This document shows positions 46,353 to 55,977 of a DNA stretch of 64,000 bases, one piece after another. The stretch's first letter is position 1. The number at the start of each line of letters is the position of its first letter. The notes under the pieces were generated by a model that was not told the DNA's origin, did no database searches, and saw only the letters and a list, made by a program, of their open reading frames with translations. The translations under genes were made by a program, and so were the position numbers. Origin of the DNA: Pseudoalteromonas distincta (GTDB taxonomy: Bacteria; Pseudomonadota; Gammaproteobacteria; Enterobacterales; Alteromonadaceae); the NCBI RefSeq assembly GCF_000814675.1, contig NZ_JWIG01000013.1, positions 1 through 64,000 of the forward strand, written 5' to 3'.

Positions 46353-46619
46353 ATGGACCCCAGTAATCAGTTTATTTTAGATTTAGGACAAGAGCATATT
46401 ACCATTCAGCGGCGATATGAAGCGCTGGGAGCGTTTAACGATTTTTTGATTGCTGTTTGGTTTTTAATTGGCAGTTTTTTCTTTTTAAATGACTCACTAA
46501 TAGAAAGTGGCACATGGCTGTTTATAGCGGGCAGTGCTCAATTGCTTATAAGACCTGTTTTGAAATTGATCAGCTTAGTACATGTTAGTCGGGTATTTCA
46601 TTCAAATAAAACTTCATAA
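46353..46619 (+). CDS. YrhK-like small membrane protein
   Basis: This 88-residue protein has two TM segments (FLIAVWFLIGSFFFL and GTWLFIAGSAQLLIRPVLKLI). The run RRYEALGAFNDFLIAVWFLIG and the motif SAQLLIRP match the YrhK-like domain family. Function is unknown; it is an inner-membrane protein. It stands alone between the SPFH and M23 genes. Confidence 0.75.
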   Translation: MDPSNQFILDLGQEHITIQRRYEALGAFNDFLIAVWFLIGSFFFLNDSLIESGTWLFIAGSAQLLIRPVLKLISLVHVSRVFHSNKTS

Positions 46620-46709
46620 ATAAAACCATAAATACGACTCATGATGAGTTCAGTTATTATGGCTAATAATTTACCAGTATAAGTTATTTAAATATCAAGG
46701 ATAGAAAAA

Positions 46710-47225
46710 GTGAAAGTACTTAAGTGGATTGCAATTGTAATAGCTACTTTACTAATTATAGGCTTACTAATTCCCGAAAAAATAATGATTCCGGTACAAG
46801 GTGCCACAAGTAAAGATTGGAACCATAACACGTTTTGGTACGAGCCTTGGGGTAGGTCGGGTGTGCACAAAGGAATTGATATTTTTGGCATAAAGAACAC
46901 TCCTGTAGTTGCCTCAACAAGCGGTATTGTTATATTTGCAGGTGAGTTAACCCGTGGTGGTAAGGTGGTTGCGGTGCTTGGGCCTAAATGGCGCGTGCAT
47001 TATTTTGCACATTTAAATGACTACTCGGTAAGTACAGGTGATGTAGTAAGTATAAACAGTCAAATTGGCTTACTGGGCGATACCGGAAATGCCGCAGGAA
47101 AACAGCCTCATGTGCATTATTCTATTTTATCGTTAGTGCCTATGCCGTGGCTTTTTACAACGCAAAACCAAGGGTGGAAAAAGATGTTTTTTTTGAGCCC
47201 ACATAAAAAACTCACTGCTAAATAA
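46710..47225 (+). CDS. M23-family (LytM) peptidase, membrane-anchored
   Basis: An N-terminal hydrophobic segment (KWIAIVIATLLIIGLLI) anchors a peptidase domain. The zinc ligands are visible in GVHKGIDIFG (H-x3-D) and PHVHYSIL (H-x-H). Such enzymes cleave peptidoglycan cross-bridges. At 171 residues it is a minimal domain. It starts at GTG with AAGGA upstream. An alternative is a non-peptidoglycan M23 function. Confidence 0.85.
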   Translation: MKVLKWIAIVIATLLIIGLLIPEKIMIPVQGATSKDWNHNTFWYEPWGRSGVHKGIDIFGIKNTPVVASTSGIVIFAGELTRGGKVVAVLGPKWRVHYFAHLNDYSVSTGDVVSINSQIGLLGDTGNAAGKQPHVHYSILSLVPMPWLFTTQNQGWKKMFFLSPHKKLTAK

Positions 47226-47228
47226 TAG

Positions 47229-47264
47229 TTTTAGCTGTTAAATCAAGATGTTTAACAGCTAAAA
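47229..47264. other. Perfect inverted repeat between convergent genes
   Basis: TTTTAGCTGTTAAA and TTTAACAGCTAAAA form a 14-bp stem with an 8-base loop between the M23 and MFS genes. It lacks a T run after the stem on either strand, so it may be an mRNA 3'-end stabiliser rather than a strong terminator. Confidence 0.5.
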
Positions 47265-47299
47265 TCCGTTAATGAACAAGTGTGTATTTAAGCTAAAAA

Positions 47300-48469
47300 T
47301 TAGCCTGCAACTGGGGTTTTACCCGCGCGTATATTTTTAATGCTTTTAATAAACATATAAATACAGGTAGTGATTAAACAGCCTGCTAAATAAAACACAA
47401 TACCGTTGGGTGCATCAGATAAATTTGCAGCAAGCATAGGGCCAAATACCGAACCAATACTGTAACTCAAAAGCATTACCTCAGTTGCAGATACTATTTT
47501 TGCCATTGGCAGGGAGTCGCACGCAAGTGTTATAGCAATCGGGTAAAGTGCAAAGCTGCATGCGCCTAGTATTAAGTAGCTTACTATTAATCCTGCTAAA
47601 GTGTTTGCTTGTAGTATACCCACAGCACCGGCTGCGCCTACTAAACAAAACATACCCATCAATAAGCTTTTTTCAAGCCGAGTAGATAAGTAACTCACAA
47701 GCGGCTGCACGACCATGCCGCCTAAAATAATAACCGCCATAAGTATTCCTGTGTACTGAGCTTGATCAGCTTGTGCTGAAATATACACCGGCATTAAGCC
47801 GTAAATAGGGCCCAGTAATAAGCCCGATGCTAAGCATCCGAGCATAGCTGGGTGGCTTAATGTTTTTATTTCTTTTAGTGGTAGTTTTTCAAGGTGCTGT
47901 TTTTCGGGCTGACCTTTAGTTATTAATAAAGGGGCCAAAATAGCTAAAAATAATAACGAGGCTACAAATAAATAAGGCGTTGAACCTTCGGTGCCAAGCG
48001 GCCCTATAGCAAGTTGACCAACCGCGCTGCCCCCATAAAGTGAGGTCATGTATAAACCCAAACGTTTAGCACGCGACTTTGCTGTGTTGGTCATTAACAA
48101 CCAAGACTCAACAACGACAAACACACCGGCAACAGCAACACCTGCTACAAATCGTGCAATTAACCAGTTAACGGTATTTGGTAGCGCAAGTTGTGCAAGC
48201 ACGCTTACTATTAATAAGCTTAAAAATAATATAAAGGCGAAGCGATGACCCATTTTTACCACAATGCGCTCTATTGTGGTGGCGCCAATAAGTAAGCCAA
48301 AGTAAAAAATGCTCGCAAGCCAAGGCGCTAGGTTTTCATCAAGTTTAAATGCAGGTAACGACAGCGGAATAAGGCTCATTAAAAAGCCTGATGCAATAGC
48401 AAAAAATGACAGCCCGATAACGGGTGCTAAAGGGTTGTTAGAGGTGCTTGTGGCGGCTGATTCGGCCAT
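47300..48469 (-). CDS. MFS transporter, YcaD-like
   Basis: This 389-residue protein has 12 hydrophobic segments and typical MFS loops. GLLIGATTIERIVVKMGHR lies between TM2 and TM3 and VVVESWLLMTNTAKSRAKRLG between TM5 and TM6; the latter resembles the VESWL block of the YcaD group. The transported solute is unknown. The gene stands alone, upstream of nothing on its strand. Confidence 0.85.
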   Translation of the reverse strand: MAESAATSTSNNPLAPVIGLSFFAIASGFLMSLIPLSLPAFKLDENLAPWLASIFYFGLLIGATTIERIVVKMGHRFAFILFLSLLIVSVLAQLALPNTVNWLIARFVAGVAVAGVFVVVESWLLMTNTAKSRAKRLGLYMTSLYGGSAVGQLAIGPLGTEGSTPYLFVASLLFLAILAPLLITKGQPEKQHLEKLPLKEIKTLSHPAMLGCLASGLLLGPIYGLMPVYISAQADQAQYTGILMAVIILGGMVVQPLVSYLSTRLEKSLLMGMFCLVGAAGAVGILQANTLAGLIVSYLILGACSFALYPIAITLACDSLPMAKIVSATEVMLLSYSIGSVFGPMLAANLSDAPNGIVFYLAGCLITTCIYMFIKSIKNIRAGKTPVAG

Positions 48470-48721
48470 GTGTGTTTATCGACTCATCAAGGTAAATAAC
48501 CACTGTTTTAGAGTTTTAGAGGTTACTTTAATAATAAAATTTGCGCGAATTTAGAGCCAAATTAAAAATAAGTAAAGTGATTTTTTATTAAACAATATAA
48601 ATAAACTTTAAAACGATCACTTTGGTAAATTATCGGATCTATTATGCTTTTTATTGTAGTTTTTTCATGTAGATATTGTTTTATATTTGTGAGCATTTAT
48701 GTCTGAATAGAGTTTTTTGTA
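48470..48721. other. AT-rich intergenic region
   Basis: The promoter of the MFS gene lies here. No other site was recognised before the small frame at 48722. Confidence 0.35.
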
Positions 48722-48847
48722 ATGCAAGCAGATAGGCGCATCTCGCATGCTGCACGTCACTTTTTAAAGTTTTCGCAGCAGCACGTAGAGCAATATTTAA
48801 ATACGCAGTGGGTGCGTAATGAATTACATAACTTAGATTTAAACTAG
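48722..48847 (+). CDS. Possible small protein (41 aa)
   Basis: The frame begins MQADRRISHAARHFLKFSQQ and ends LHNLDLN. It is helical and has a more coding-like composition than the surrounding AT-rich DNA. No clear ribosome binding site precedes the ATG and no family is recognised. It is convergent with the LacI gene. It could be real, a remnant, or chance. Confidence 0.35.
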   Translation: MQADRRISHAARHFLKFSQQHVEQYLNTQWVRNELHNLDLN

Positions 48848-48866
48848 ATTTAAATTCGGTTTAAAG

Positions 48867-49868
48867 TTAATTAATATCCGGTGTTGAGTCTCTTAAAATA
48901 AGCTTTGGCTGAAACACGTGCTTTACTGTTATGCCGCTTTTTTTATAAATGTCTTTAAGTACTAAGTTAGCCGCAGCTCGGCCCATTTCGGGAACTGGGT
49001 TATCTATAGTAGTCAGTGTTGGGTAGAGGTAATTGGTAAAAATTACGTTATCGAACCCAATAATGGCTAAATCTTTTGGTAGGTTAAAACCGTGTTCGCG
49101 GGCGTATTTCATAGCACCCGATGCCATTTCGTCATTGGCACATACAAGGGCGGTTATTTGCGCTTTATTTTGAATAAAATGCCTTAAGCCGTCGCTGCCG
49201 CCGGTTTCTTTAAAGTCGCCTATGTAAAATAAGTTTTCGTCAAAGGTTAGGTTGTACTCTGCTAGGGCTTGTTTGTGACCTTTTAAACGATTTGACGCGT
49301 CTTCTTTAAACTGCGGGCCTGCTATGTAAGCAATGTTTTTATGACCTTTGTTGATCATGGCTTTAGTGGCTAAGTAGCCGCCCATTACGTTATCGAGGCT
49401 AATGCAGTTTTCTTCAATTTCTTTAACGTAGCGGCTCATTAAGTAAATAGGGGTTTTGCCTTTACTTAACTCAATTAGGTACTCGTTTGATACCGCTTCT
49501 ACGTGGGCAATAATAGCGTCGCAATTACGGCCTATTAAAAATTCAAAGCCGCTTTTTTCTTTTTTCTCGTCACTGTGCCCAGGGGTAATAATAACGTGTT
49601 TACCCGCAATACGAAGGTGCTCTTCAATGGCTGACATCATTTGACCAAAAAACGGACCATCCAACTCAGAAACTAAAATACCGACGCTGTTTGTAGTGCT
49701 TGACGCCAAAGAGCGAGCAATAGAACTTGGCTGATAGCCTAGCTCTTTCATTGCTTCTAATACCTTTTTTTTAGTTTTTTTGCTTACGTAGTCGTTGTCG
49801 TTAAGTACCCTTGAAACAGTTGATAAAGACACACCTGCCATTTCTGATACTTGATAAATTGTCGCCAT
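48867..49868 (-). CDS. LacI-family transcriptional regulator of the beta-glucoside locus
   Basis: The N-terminal helix-turn-helix and hinge read ATIYQVSEMAGVSLSTVSRVLND and GYQPSSIARSLASS. A periplasmic-binding-protein-like sugar domain follows (NSVGILVSELDGPFFGQMM to LAIIGFDNVIFTNYLYP). It is the last gene of a minus-strand run after the GH1 and GPH transporter genes, 76 bases from the transporter. The palindrome GGAAGCGCTTCC at four places in the locus is the expected kind of operator. Confidence 0.9.
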   Translation of the reverse strand: MATIYQVSEMAGVSLSTVSRVLNDNDYVSKKTKKKVLEAMKELGYQPSSIARSLASSTTNSVGILVSELDGPFFGQMMSAIEEHLRIAGKHVIITPGHSDEKKEKSGFEFLIGRNCDAIIAHVEAVSNEYLIELSKGKTPIYLMSRYVKEIEENCISLDNVMGGYLATKAMINKGHKNIAYIAGPQFKEDASNRLKGHKQALAEYNLTFDENLFYIGDFKETGGSDGLRHFIQNKAQITALVCANDEMASGAMKYAREHGFNLPKDLAIIGFDNVIFTNYLYPTLTTIDNPVPEMGRAAANLVLKDIYKKSGITVKHVFQPKLILRDSTPDIN

Positions 49869-49944
49869 TGATGTCCTAGCTTATATGTATTTTTACTCGC
49901 ACTTTATAAAAAATATAAAGTGCGAAGGGTCATTAAAAGTTAAT

Positions 49945-51471
49945 TTACACATTACTGCGTCTAATTGCTAAGTCTTCTGTTATTTTTTGCGTCATCGCTG
50001 AGGTAAGCGGATAAATAAGCATCAATGCGGCGCCTAAAAAAGCAAATGCGGCAGGTATCCAGCTCATAAGTAGCTGCATACCAGGTAAGGCTTGTGTAAT
50101 TGTTAGCTCATCCATACCGTTATAGCCGTAGCCTGCAAGTACCACTAATACTAATGCACCTGCAAAACCACCACCGGTTTTTTGTACAAATGTACCCGCA
50201 GAATAAATAAGGCCTGTAGCGCGACGTTTGTTTTTCCACTCTGAATAATCGGCTGAATCACCAAGCATACTAAAAAATAATGTTGGCATCATCGCGGCAA
50301 AAAATTCAGCAGCGCAACCAAAGGTAAATACAGCAACCAGGTTATCACTAGGTACCCAGTAAAATGCAGTAGTGAGTATGCCGCTTAGCATTAATGATGC
50401 AATAAATAGGTTTCGTTTACCCATAATTTCGGCCAGTTTACCTGTGGCAAGTGCGCCTAATATAGATACAACCAATAAAGCAATAAAGTATTGCCCAGCC
50501 ATGAGTTCATTGGCTACGTGGTACTTAAAGTAGTACGCAATTACACCGTATTTTATGCCATTAAACATCATGGTTAAAAAACCAATGCCGAGTAATACTA
50601 ACCAAGGTTTGTTGGTCAGAAGATCAACCATGTCGCGCTGTGATCCCGTTAAGCTTTGTTTATCTTTATTGAGCAATTTTTTAATAACGAATGTCATTGC
50701 AGTCATAACAAGGGCAAAAAATACGCCGCTGTATAAATCGCGGTAATAAAAAAACAGGGTGGTAGCAAGCAAAGGTAGGATTATAAATGGCAGGCTTTTG
50801 GTTAAATCAAACAACTCTGATTTTAAATTGCCTTCATTTGAGGCGTGCGGTGTTACACGCTCTTTGGTGGTCGCAAACGTTATAATCATTAAAATAATAA
50901 GTAAGCTGGCAAATAGGTACATAGTAAGCTGATAGCCTTTGGCATCGTCGCCGCCACCAAAAAAAGCTACTAGCTCAGGTAAAAAACCCATAACCAATAA
51001 GCCACCCGTAAACGCACCTGCAAACCTAAAACCAGAGAGCTTTGTGCGCTCTGTATCGTCTGGTGTCATTACGCCCATAAGTGCCGAGTAGGGCACGTTA
51101 CTTACGGTGTAAGCAAGCGTTAAACCTATATAAGTTACGTAGGCATAAATAAGTTTGTTGGTGGTGCTAAAGTCGGGTGTAGTAAAACACAACACCATAA
51201 ACAAGCCCAAAAATGGTGCCGAGTAGAGTATCCATGGGCGAAATTTACCAAAGCGCGACTGCGTTCTATCGGCAATCATACCCATAATAATATCGGTTAC
51301 GCCATCAGATAGCCTTACCACCAAAAACAACATGGCAGCGGCGGCTGCCGATATGCCAAATGTATCGGTGTAAAACACCGCTAAATAAGCAAGCGCGCCG
51401 CGCCATACTAAGTTAGCGCCGGCATCGCCCATGGCGTAACCGACTTTTTCGTATAAAGGGAGTTTGTTCAC
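49945..51471 (-). CDS. Glycoside-pentoside-hexuronide (GPH) cation symporter
   Basis: This 508-residue, 12-TM protein has the GPH start LPLYEKVGYAMGDAGANLVW and the loop GMIADRTQSRFGKFRPWIL. YSALMGVMTPDDTERTKLSGFRF is another family block. It is likely to import beta-glucosides or gluco-oligosaccharides with Na+ or H+. An internal hydrophilic insertion (LLNKDKQSLTGSQRDMVDLL) separates the halves. It lies 32 bases after the GH1 gene and is surely co-transcribed. Confidence 0.9.
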   Translation of the reverse strand: MNKLPLYEKVGYAMGDAGANLVWRGALAYLAVFYTDTFGISAAAAAMLFLVVRLSDGVTDIIMGMIADRTQSRFGKFRPWILYSAPFLGLFMVLCFTTPDFSTTNKLIYAYVTYIGLTLAYTVSNVPYSALMGVMTPDDTERTKLSGFRFAGAFTGGLLVMGFLPELVAFFGGGDDAKGYQLTMYLFASLLIILMIITFATTKERVTPHASNEGNLKSELFDLTKSLPFIILPLLATTLFFYYRDLYSGVFFALVMTAMTFVIKKLLNKDKQSLTGSQRDMVDLLTNKPWLVLLGIGFLTMMFNGIKYGVIAYYFKYHVANELMAGQYFIALLVVSILGALATGKLAEIMGKRNLFIASLMLSGILTTAFYWVPSDNLVAVFTFGCAAEFFAAMMPTLFFSMLGDSADYSEWKNKRRATGLIYSAGTFVQKTGGGFAGALVLVVLAGYGYNGMDELTITQALPGMQLLMSWIPAAFAFLGAALMLIYPLTSAMTQKITEDLAIRRSNV

Positions 51472-51503
51472 AGTGTGTGTTCTTATTGTTATAAGCCGAT
51501 AAA

Positions 51504-52832
51504 TTATCGGCTAGTTATTAGGTTACTGTACGCTTTACCGCTGGCTTTAACAGTTCGTTTTTGTGTGTTGTAGTCTACGTGTACTATTCCAAAGCGCTTT
51601 AAATATCCCTCTGCCCATTCAAAGTTATCCATTAGGCTCCACGCAAAGTAACCATGTACTTTTACGCCTTGCTCAGTTGCGTTATGTAGGGCATTTAAAT
51701 GCTCGTGGTAATATTCAATACGGTCGTTATCTTTGATTTCACCGTCTTTAAATTCGTCAGCCATGGCTGCGCCGTTTTCGGTAATATAAATAGGCGGTAG
51801 GGTGTATTTTTCGTTTAACGATACAAGTAATTCTGTCAGCGCTTTAGGGTAAATTTCCCAGCCAATATCGGTCATTGGCGCTTTATGTGGCAGCTCATGG
51901 TAAAAGTCGGTTTCGCTTGCTTGATAATGCATGCGGGTATAAAAGTTAACCCCTAGGTAATCTAGCGGTTGAGCAATTATTTCCATGTCGCCATCTAAAA
52001 TATCTGGGCGGTGGGCTTTAGGTAATTGCTTAATAATATCAGGGTATTTACCTTGCATTACAGGTTGCATGTACCATTGGTTTATATAGTCATCAGCAAA
52101 TGCAGTGGCTTTTAAATCGTCTTCACTTTGGGTAACGGAGTAACAAGGCGTAAAGTTAAGTACAATACCGTTTAGCGTATTTGGGCTATTTTTAGCAAGT
52201 ACTTGCATAGCTAAACCGTGACCTAGTAATAAGTGGTGCGCGGCTTTACGACCAAACTCGCGACCTACTATGCCAGGCGCATGTACGCCTATTTCGTAAC
52301 CTAAGTAAGAGCTGCAAAACGGCTCGTTTAAGGTAGCGTAAGAGTGCACACGCTCCCCAAATGCTTTGGTAATTAAATCTGTGTAATGTGCAAATTCGTA
52401 AGCGGTGTTACGGTTTAGCCAACCGCCTTCGTCTTCAATATGTTGTGGTAAATCCCAGTGGTACAGCGTTACAAAAGCTTTAATGTTACGACGTTTTAAT
52501 TCATCTAAAATGTCGGTATAAAACTTAACGCCTGTCGGGTTTAAGTGACCGCTTTTAGTCATTACGCGCGGCCACGAAATCGAAAGTCTGTAAGCGTCTA
52601 CACCTAATGATTCAATTAAGTTTATATCGTCTTTCCAGCGAGTGTAGTGCTCGCAGGCTACATCGCCATTTGAATTATCGACTATTTTGCCTTCTTTACT
52701 GCAAAAGGTATCCCAAATACATGGCAGGCGATCAGCTGCGCCACCTTCAATTTGAAATGAGGCCGTAGCTACACCATAAGTAAAATTTTTGGCTAAAAGT
52801 GGTGAGCCACTAGGTAAAGATAATTGTTTCAT
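51504..52832 (-). CDS. GH1 beta-glucosidase
   Basis: This 442-residue cytoplasmic TIM-barrel enzyme starts MKQLSLPSGS, with AGAGG upstream; the open frame extends to 52934 but runs across the promoter and an operator. The acid/base Glu is in YATLNEPFCSSY (E170) and the nucleophile in IYITENGAA (E352). FTYGVATASFQIEGG and VTLYHWDLPQ are also typical. There is no signal peptide, so it cleaves imported beta-glucosides such as cellobiose or laminaribiose. Confidence 0.95.
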   Translation of the reverse strand: MKQLSLPSGSPLLAKNFTYGVATASFQIEGGAADRLPCIWDTFCSKEGKIVDNSNGDVACEHYTRWKDDINLIESLGVDAYRLSISWPRVMTKSGHLNPTGVKFYTDILDELKRRNIKAFVTLYHWDLPQHIEDEGGWLNRNTAYEFAHYTDLITKAFGERVHSYATLNEPFCSSYLGYEIGVHAPGIVGREFGRKAAHHLLLGHGLAMQVLAKNSPNTLNGIVLNFTPCYSVTQSEDDLKATAFADDYINQWYMQPVMQGKYPDIIKQLPKAHRPDILDGDMEIIAQPLDYLGVNFYTRMHYQASETDFYHELPHKAPMTDIGWEIYPKALTELLVSLNEKYTLPPIYITENGAAMADEFKDGEIKDNDRIEYYHEHLNALHNATEQGVKVHGYFAWSLMDNFEWAEGYLKRFGIVHVDYNTQKRTVKASGKAYSNLITSR

Positions 52833-52900
52833 TAAGAGAAAACCTCTGCTTCTTTTTTGGTAAAGTTTGCTTTGTATAGAGCGTATATTAAATTCATTAT

Positions 52901-52914
52901 TGGAAGCGCTTCCA
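52901..52914. promoter_or_regulatory. LacI-type operator, glycosidase promoter region, site 1
   Basis: A perfect palindrome TGGAAGCGCTTCCA lies 69 bases before the GH1 start. The CG centre and the repeated occurrence mark a LacI/CcpA-type site. Confidence 0.8.
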
Positions 52915-52959
52915 TATTTAATTTGATTAATCACTAAGTATGGTATTTAATAACTTTAA

Positions 52960-52971
52960 GGAAGCGCTTCC
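52960..52971. promoter_or_regulatory. LacI-type operator, glycosidase promoter region, site 2
   Basis: The palindrome GGAAGCGCTTCC lies about 100 bases before the GH3 start and 58 bases centre-to-centre from site 1. It may serve the divergent GH3 promoter. Confidence 0.8.
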
Positions 52972-53071
52972 ATATTTAGGTTAGTGGCTATTGTTAAACA
53001 GGTCAATAGTTAAATTTAAATAACAAATGGGCGCTCACAAAATCACACTGACACAACACAGGGCTATAAAA

Positions 53072-55648
53072 ATGAAAAAAAGCTTAAACACTAACAGGTT
53101 ACACATGATCCCCATTTTAATTGGAGGATTGTGCGTTTTAAGTGGGTGTAATAAACAAGAGATTAACGCAAATAATAGCCAAAGCGCCGTAGTCAAAAAG
53201 ACTGAGCATGAGCAAGGTGATTTATCACTTTGGCCAACCCTTAAAAGTAAGGTAGTTAAAACCCCTGAAATTGAAAATACAATTGCACAGTATTTAAAAA
53301 CAATGACACTTGAGCAAAAAGTAGCGCAGATGATCCAACCTGAAATTCGCGATATTAGTGTTGAAGATATGCGCAAATACGGTTTTGGTTCGTATTTAAA
53401 TGGCGGTGGCTCGTTCCCGAATGCTAATAAGCATGCAACGCCTGCAGATTGGATAACACTTGCTGAGAGCATGTACCAAGCCTCGGTTGATGACTCAATT
53501 GATGGCAGTAAAATTCCGACCATGTGGGGCACCGATGCCGTACATGGCCATAATAATGTGATTGGGGCGACGTTATTTCCGCACAATATTGGTTTAGGTG
53601 CTGCTAATAACCCCGCATTAATTGAGCGCATTGCAGCAGCTACTGCAATAGAGGTAATGGCAACAGGCATAGACTGGGTGTTTGCACCGACTGTTGCGGT
53701 TGTGCGCGATGACCGATGGGGCCGAACGTACGAAGGCTACTCAGAAGACCCTGCAATTGTACGTGAGTATTCAGCCGCAATTGTAAACGGATTGCAAGGC
53801 AGAGCCGATGAAGACTTTTTAAGTGACAAACGCGTAATTAGTACTGTTAAGCACTTTTTAGGCGATGGCGGCACCGTAGATGGTGACGATCAAGGCGATA
53901 ACATTGATAGCGAAGAGACGTTATATAACATTCATGCGCAAGGTTATATAGGTGGCTTAACCGCAGGTAGTCAGTCGGTTATGGCATCGTTTAATAGCTG
54001 GAATGGTAAAAAAAATCACGGCAATAAATACTTACTTACCGATGTATTAAAAACAAAAATGGGTTTTGATGGCTTTGTTGTAGGAGATTGGAACGGACAC
54101 GGACAAGTTGCAGGCTGTACAAATGAAAGTTGCCCGCAGGCTGTTAATGCGGGGCTTGATATTTTTATGGTGCCAACGGGTGCTTGGAAACCACTTTATG
54201 AAAATACAATTAAACAAGTAAAAGCGGGCACAATAAAAATGGCGCGAATAGATGACGCCGTGGCACGTATTTTACGCGTTAAATTACGTGCAGGTTTATT
54301 TGATAAACCAAGCCCTGCAAATCGAAAATATTCAGGTAAATTAAAACTAATAGGTGCGCCAGCACATCGCGATATTGCCCGCCAAGCGGTACAAGAGTCG
54401 TTAGTACTGCTTAAAAACAACAACCATTTATTACCGCTTAACCCATCAAGCAACATACTCATAGCAGGCGATGCGGCCGATAACATAGGCAAGCAATCGG
54501 GTGGTTGGAGTATTACGTGGCAGGGAACTAATAATCAAAATGCTGATTTTCCTGGGGCAACCTCTATTTATGCGGGGCTAAAAATGCAAATAGAGGCTGC
54601 TGGCGGTAACGCTATTTTAAGCCCAACGGGTGAATTTAATACCAAACCCGATGTAGCCATTGTTGTATTTGGTGAAGAACCGTACGCAGAGGGGCATGGC
54701 GATAAAGACAACCTTGAGTTTGAACGTAACAATAAACGCTCTCTTAAAATATTAATAACATTAAAGCAGCAAAATATACCGGTTGTTTCTGTGTTTATAA
54801 CGGGCAGACCAATGTGGGTTAACAGCGAGCTTAACGCGTCAGATGCATTTGTAGCAGCATGGCTTCCTGGCACTGAAGGGCAAGGCATTGCAGATGTTTT
54901 ACTAGCGGATGAAAATGGGAAGGTACAATACGACTTTAAAGGTAAGTTGTCTTTCTCGTGGCCTAAATCGCCACTTCAAACCGCAGTAAATAAGGGCGAT
55001 GCTGATTACTCGCCATTATTACCCTATGGCTTTGGCTTAACGTATAAAGATGAAAGTACGCTTGGCAATAATCTAAATGAAGACTCAGGTGTTGATATTA
55101 GTAACCTTGCGCCGTTATCTATATTTAATGGCAGTTTTAAAACACCGTGGCGTTTGTTTTTAAATTCAAACAGCGAGCAGCACCAAGTAGCAAGTAACAG
55201 TGTAAAGCTCGGCGGCATTACTTATCGCACTGAAGACAAAGCGATTCAAGAAGATGCGATGCAATTTAATTTTGATGGCACTGCAGCCAGCTATATCGAA
55301 ATTAATAGTAACTTTACCGAAGACAAAGTGGCCTACATTGAAGCAAATTCAGCCCTTAGATTTAGCTATAAAGTAAACCAAATACCTAGCTCACAGACAT
55401 ACCTTGCAATGAAATGCGAACAAGGCTGTGGTGGCGAGCTTGATATTACCAATGAGCTTAAAAATGCTGATTTAAATAAATGGCAAACCATGAGTATAGA
55501 TTTAACGTGTTTTGCTAAAAAGGGTGTTGATTTTGCCGGAGTAACCAGCCCTTTTATTATTAAAACGGCAGGAGAGCTTAGCGTTTCAGTTGCAGGTATT
55601 AGCTTTGAACCACAAGGCGCTGAAACAGCAAAAATAAAGTGTGAGTAG
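53072..55648 (+). CDS. GH3 exo-beta-glucosidase/glucanase lipoprotein (ExoP-like)
   Basis: A signal peptide with lipobox LSGC (C26) makes this an envelope lipoprotein. The GH3 N-terminal domain carries GTDAVHGHNNVIGATLFPHN, RDDRWGRTYEGYSEDP, KHFLGDGGT and the nucleophile Asp in FVVGDWNGHGQVAG (about D339). The second GH3 domain has SLVLLKNN and DVAIVVFGEEPYAEG. A further C-terminal domain of about 200 residues resembles the carbohydrate-binding region of Pseudoalteromonas ExoP. It would release glucose from beta-glucans near the cell surface. AGGG precedes the ATG at 53072. Confidence 0.92.
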   Translation: MKKSLNTNRLHMIPILIGGLCVLSGCNKQEINANNSQSAVVKKTEHEQGDLSLWPTLKSKVVKTPEIENTIAQYLKTMTLEQKVAQMIQPEIRDISVEDMRKYGFGSYLNGGGSFPNANKHATPADWITLAESMYQASVDDSIDGSKIPTMWGTDAVHGHNNVIGATLFPHNIGLGAANNPALIERIAAATAIEVMATGIDWVFAPTVAVVRDDRWGRTYEGYSEDPAIVREYSAAIVNGLQGRADEDFLSDKRVISTVKHFLGDGGTVDGDDQGDNIDSEETLYNIHAQGYIGGLTAGSQSVMASFNSWNGKKNHGNKYLLTDVLKTKMGFDGFVVGDWNGHGQVAGCTNESCPQAVNAGLDIFMVPTGAWKPLYENTIKQVKAGTIKMARIDDAVARILRVKLRAGLFDKPSPANRKYSGKLKLIGAPAHRDIARQAVQESLVLLKNNNHLLPLNPSSNILIAGDAADNIGKQSGGWSITWQGTNNQNADFPGATSIYAGLKMQIEAAGGNAILSPTGEFNTKPDVAIVVFGEEPYAEGHGDKDNLEFERNNKRSLKILITLKQQNIPVVSVFITGRPMWVNSELNASDAFVAAWLPGTEGQGIADVLLADENGKVQYDFKGKLSFSWPKSPLQTAVNKGDADYSPLLPYGFGLTYKDESTLGNNLNEDSGVDISNLAPLSIFNGSFKTPWRLFLNSNSEQHQVASNSVKLGGITYRTEDKAIQEDAMQFNFDGTAASYIEINSNFTEDKVAYIEANSALRFSYKVNQIPSSQTYLAMKCEQGCGGELDITNELKNADLNKWQTMSIDLTCFAKKGVDFAGVTSPFIIKTAGELSVSVAGISFEPQGAETAKIKCE

Positions 55649-55690
55649 TAGAGTGCTTATAAGTTAAGTTTATTGTGTGTTGTCTCAAAG

Positions 55691-55962
55691 CCCTAAGGGC
55701 GTGTTGATCTTTGTGGATTGAAATTTGTTCAATCTAGGGGCAATTTAATCGCGGCGCGAGGTTTGTAACCTAGTGGGCTAAGTAAAAACCGAGCAACAAA
55801 GAGTAAATTGCCCCTAGGCAGAACCCTACGGGCAGCGCATGTTTGACATTTATGCTACGTTATCGCCTATTTATGGGGAATAACCACACTACATAGGCTC
55901 TGCCTTGCCTAAAAACCAAACATACTGCTGCAAATTCAACCACCAAAGAACAACACGCCCTA
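55691..55962. mobile_element. MITE-like element with ~20-bp terminal inverted repeats
   Basis: AGGGCGTGTTGATCTTTGTGG at 55696-55716 and CCACCAAAGAACAACACGCCCT ending at 55961 are inverted repeats with few mismatches. CCCTA occurs on both sides (55691-55695 and 55958-55962) as a possible target duplication. Inside, CTAGGGGCAATTTA and TAAATTGCCCCTAG form a second inverted repeat around a GC-rich segment. No open frame is present. It lies between the GH3 and halogenase-like genes. I have an impression of similar elements in related genomes, which is unverified. Confidence 0.7.
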
Positions 55963-55977
55963 ATAAGGGCTTTTTTT
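55957..55977 (+). terminator. Rho-independent terminator formed at the element's right end
   Basis: GCCCT-AATA-AGGGC is followed by seven T. The left arm is supplied by the right end of the MITE-like element and the right arm by the flanking DNA. It would stop read-through from the GH3 gene. Confidence 0.7.

Noticed and set aside
53035..53670. 211-codon minus-strand frame opposite the GH3 gene
   Set aside because: It overlaps the start of a clear GH3 gene, lacks a ribosome site and has a shadow-like composition.
55696..55961. Integron attC site or group II intron fragment
   Set aside because: No R/R' core of the GTTRRRY type pairs in the right place and no intron domain V was recognised; terminal inverted repeats fit a MITE-like element better.
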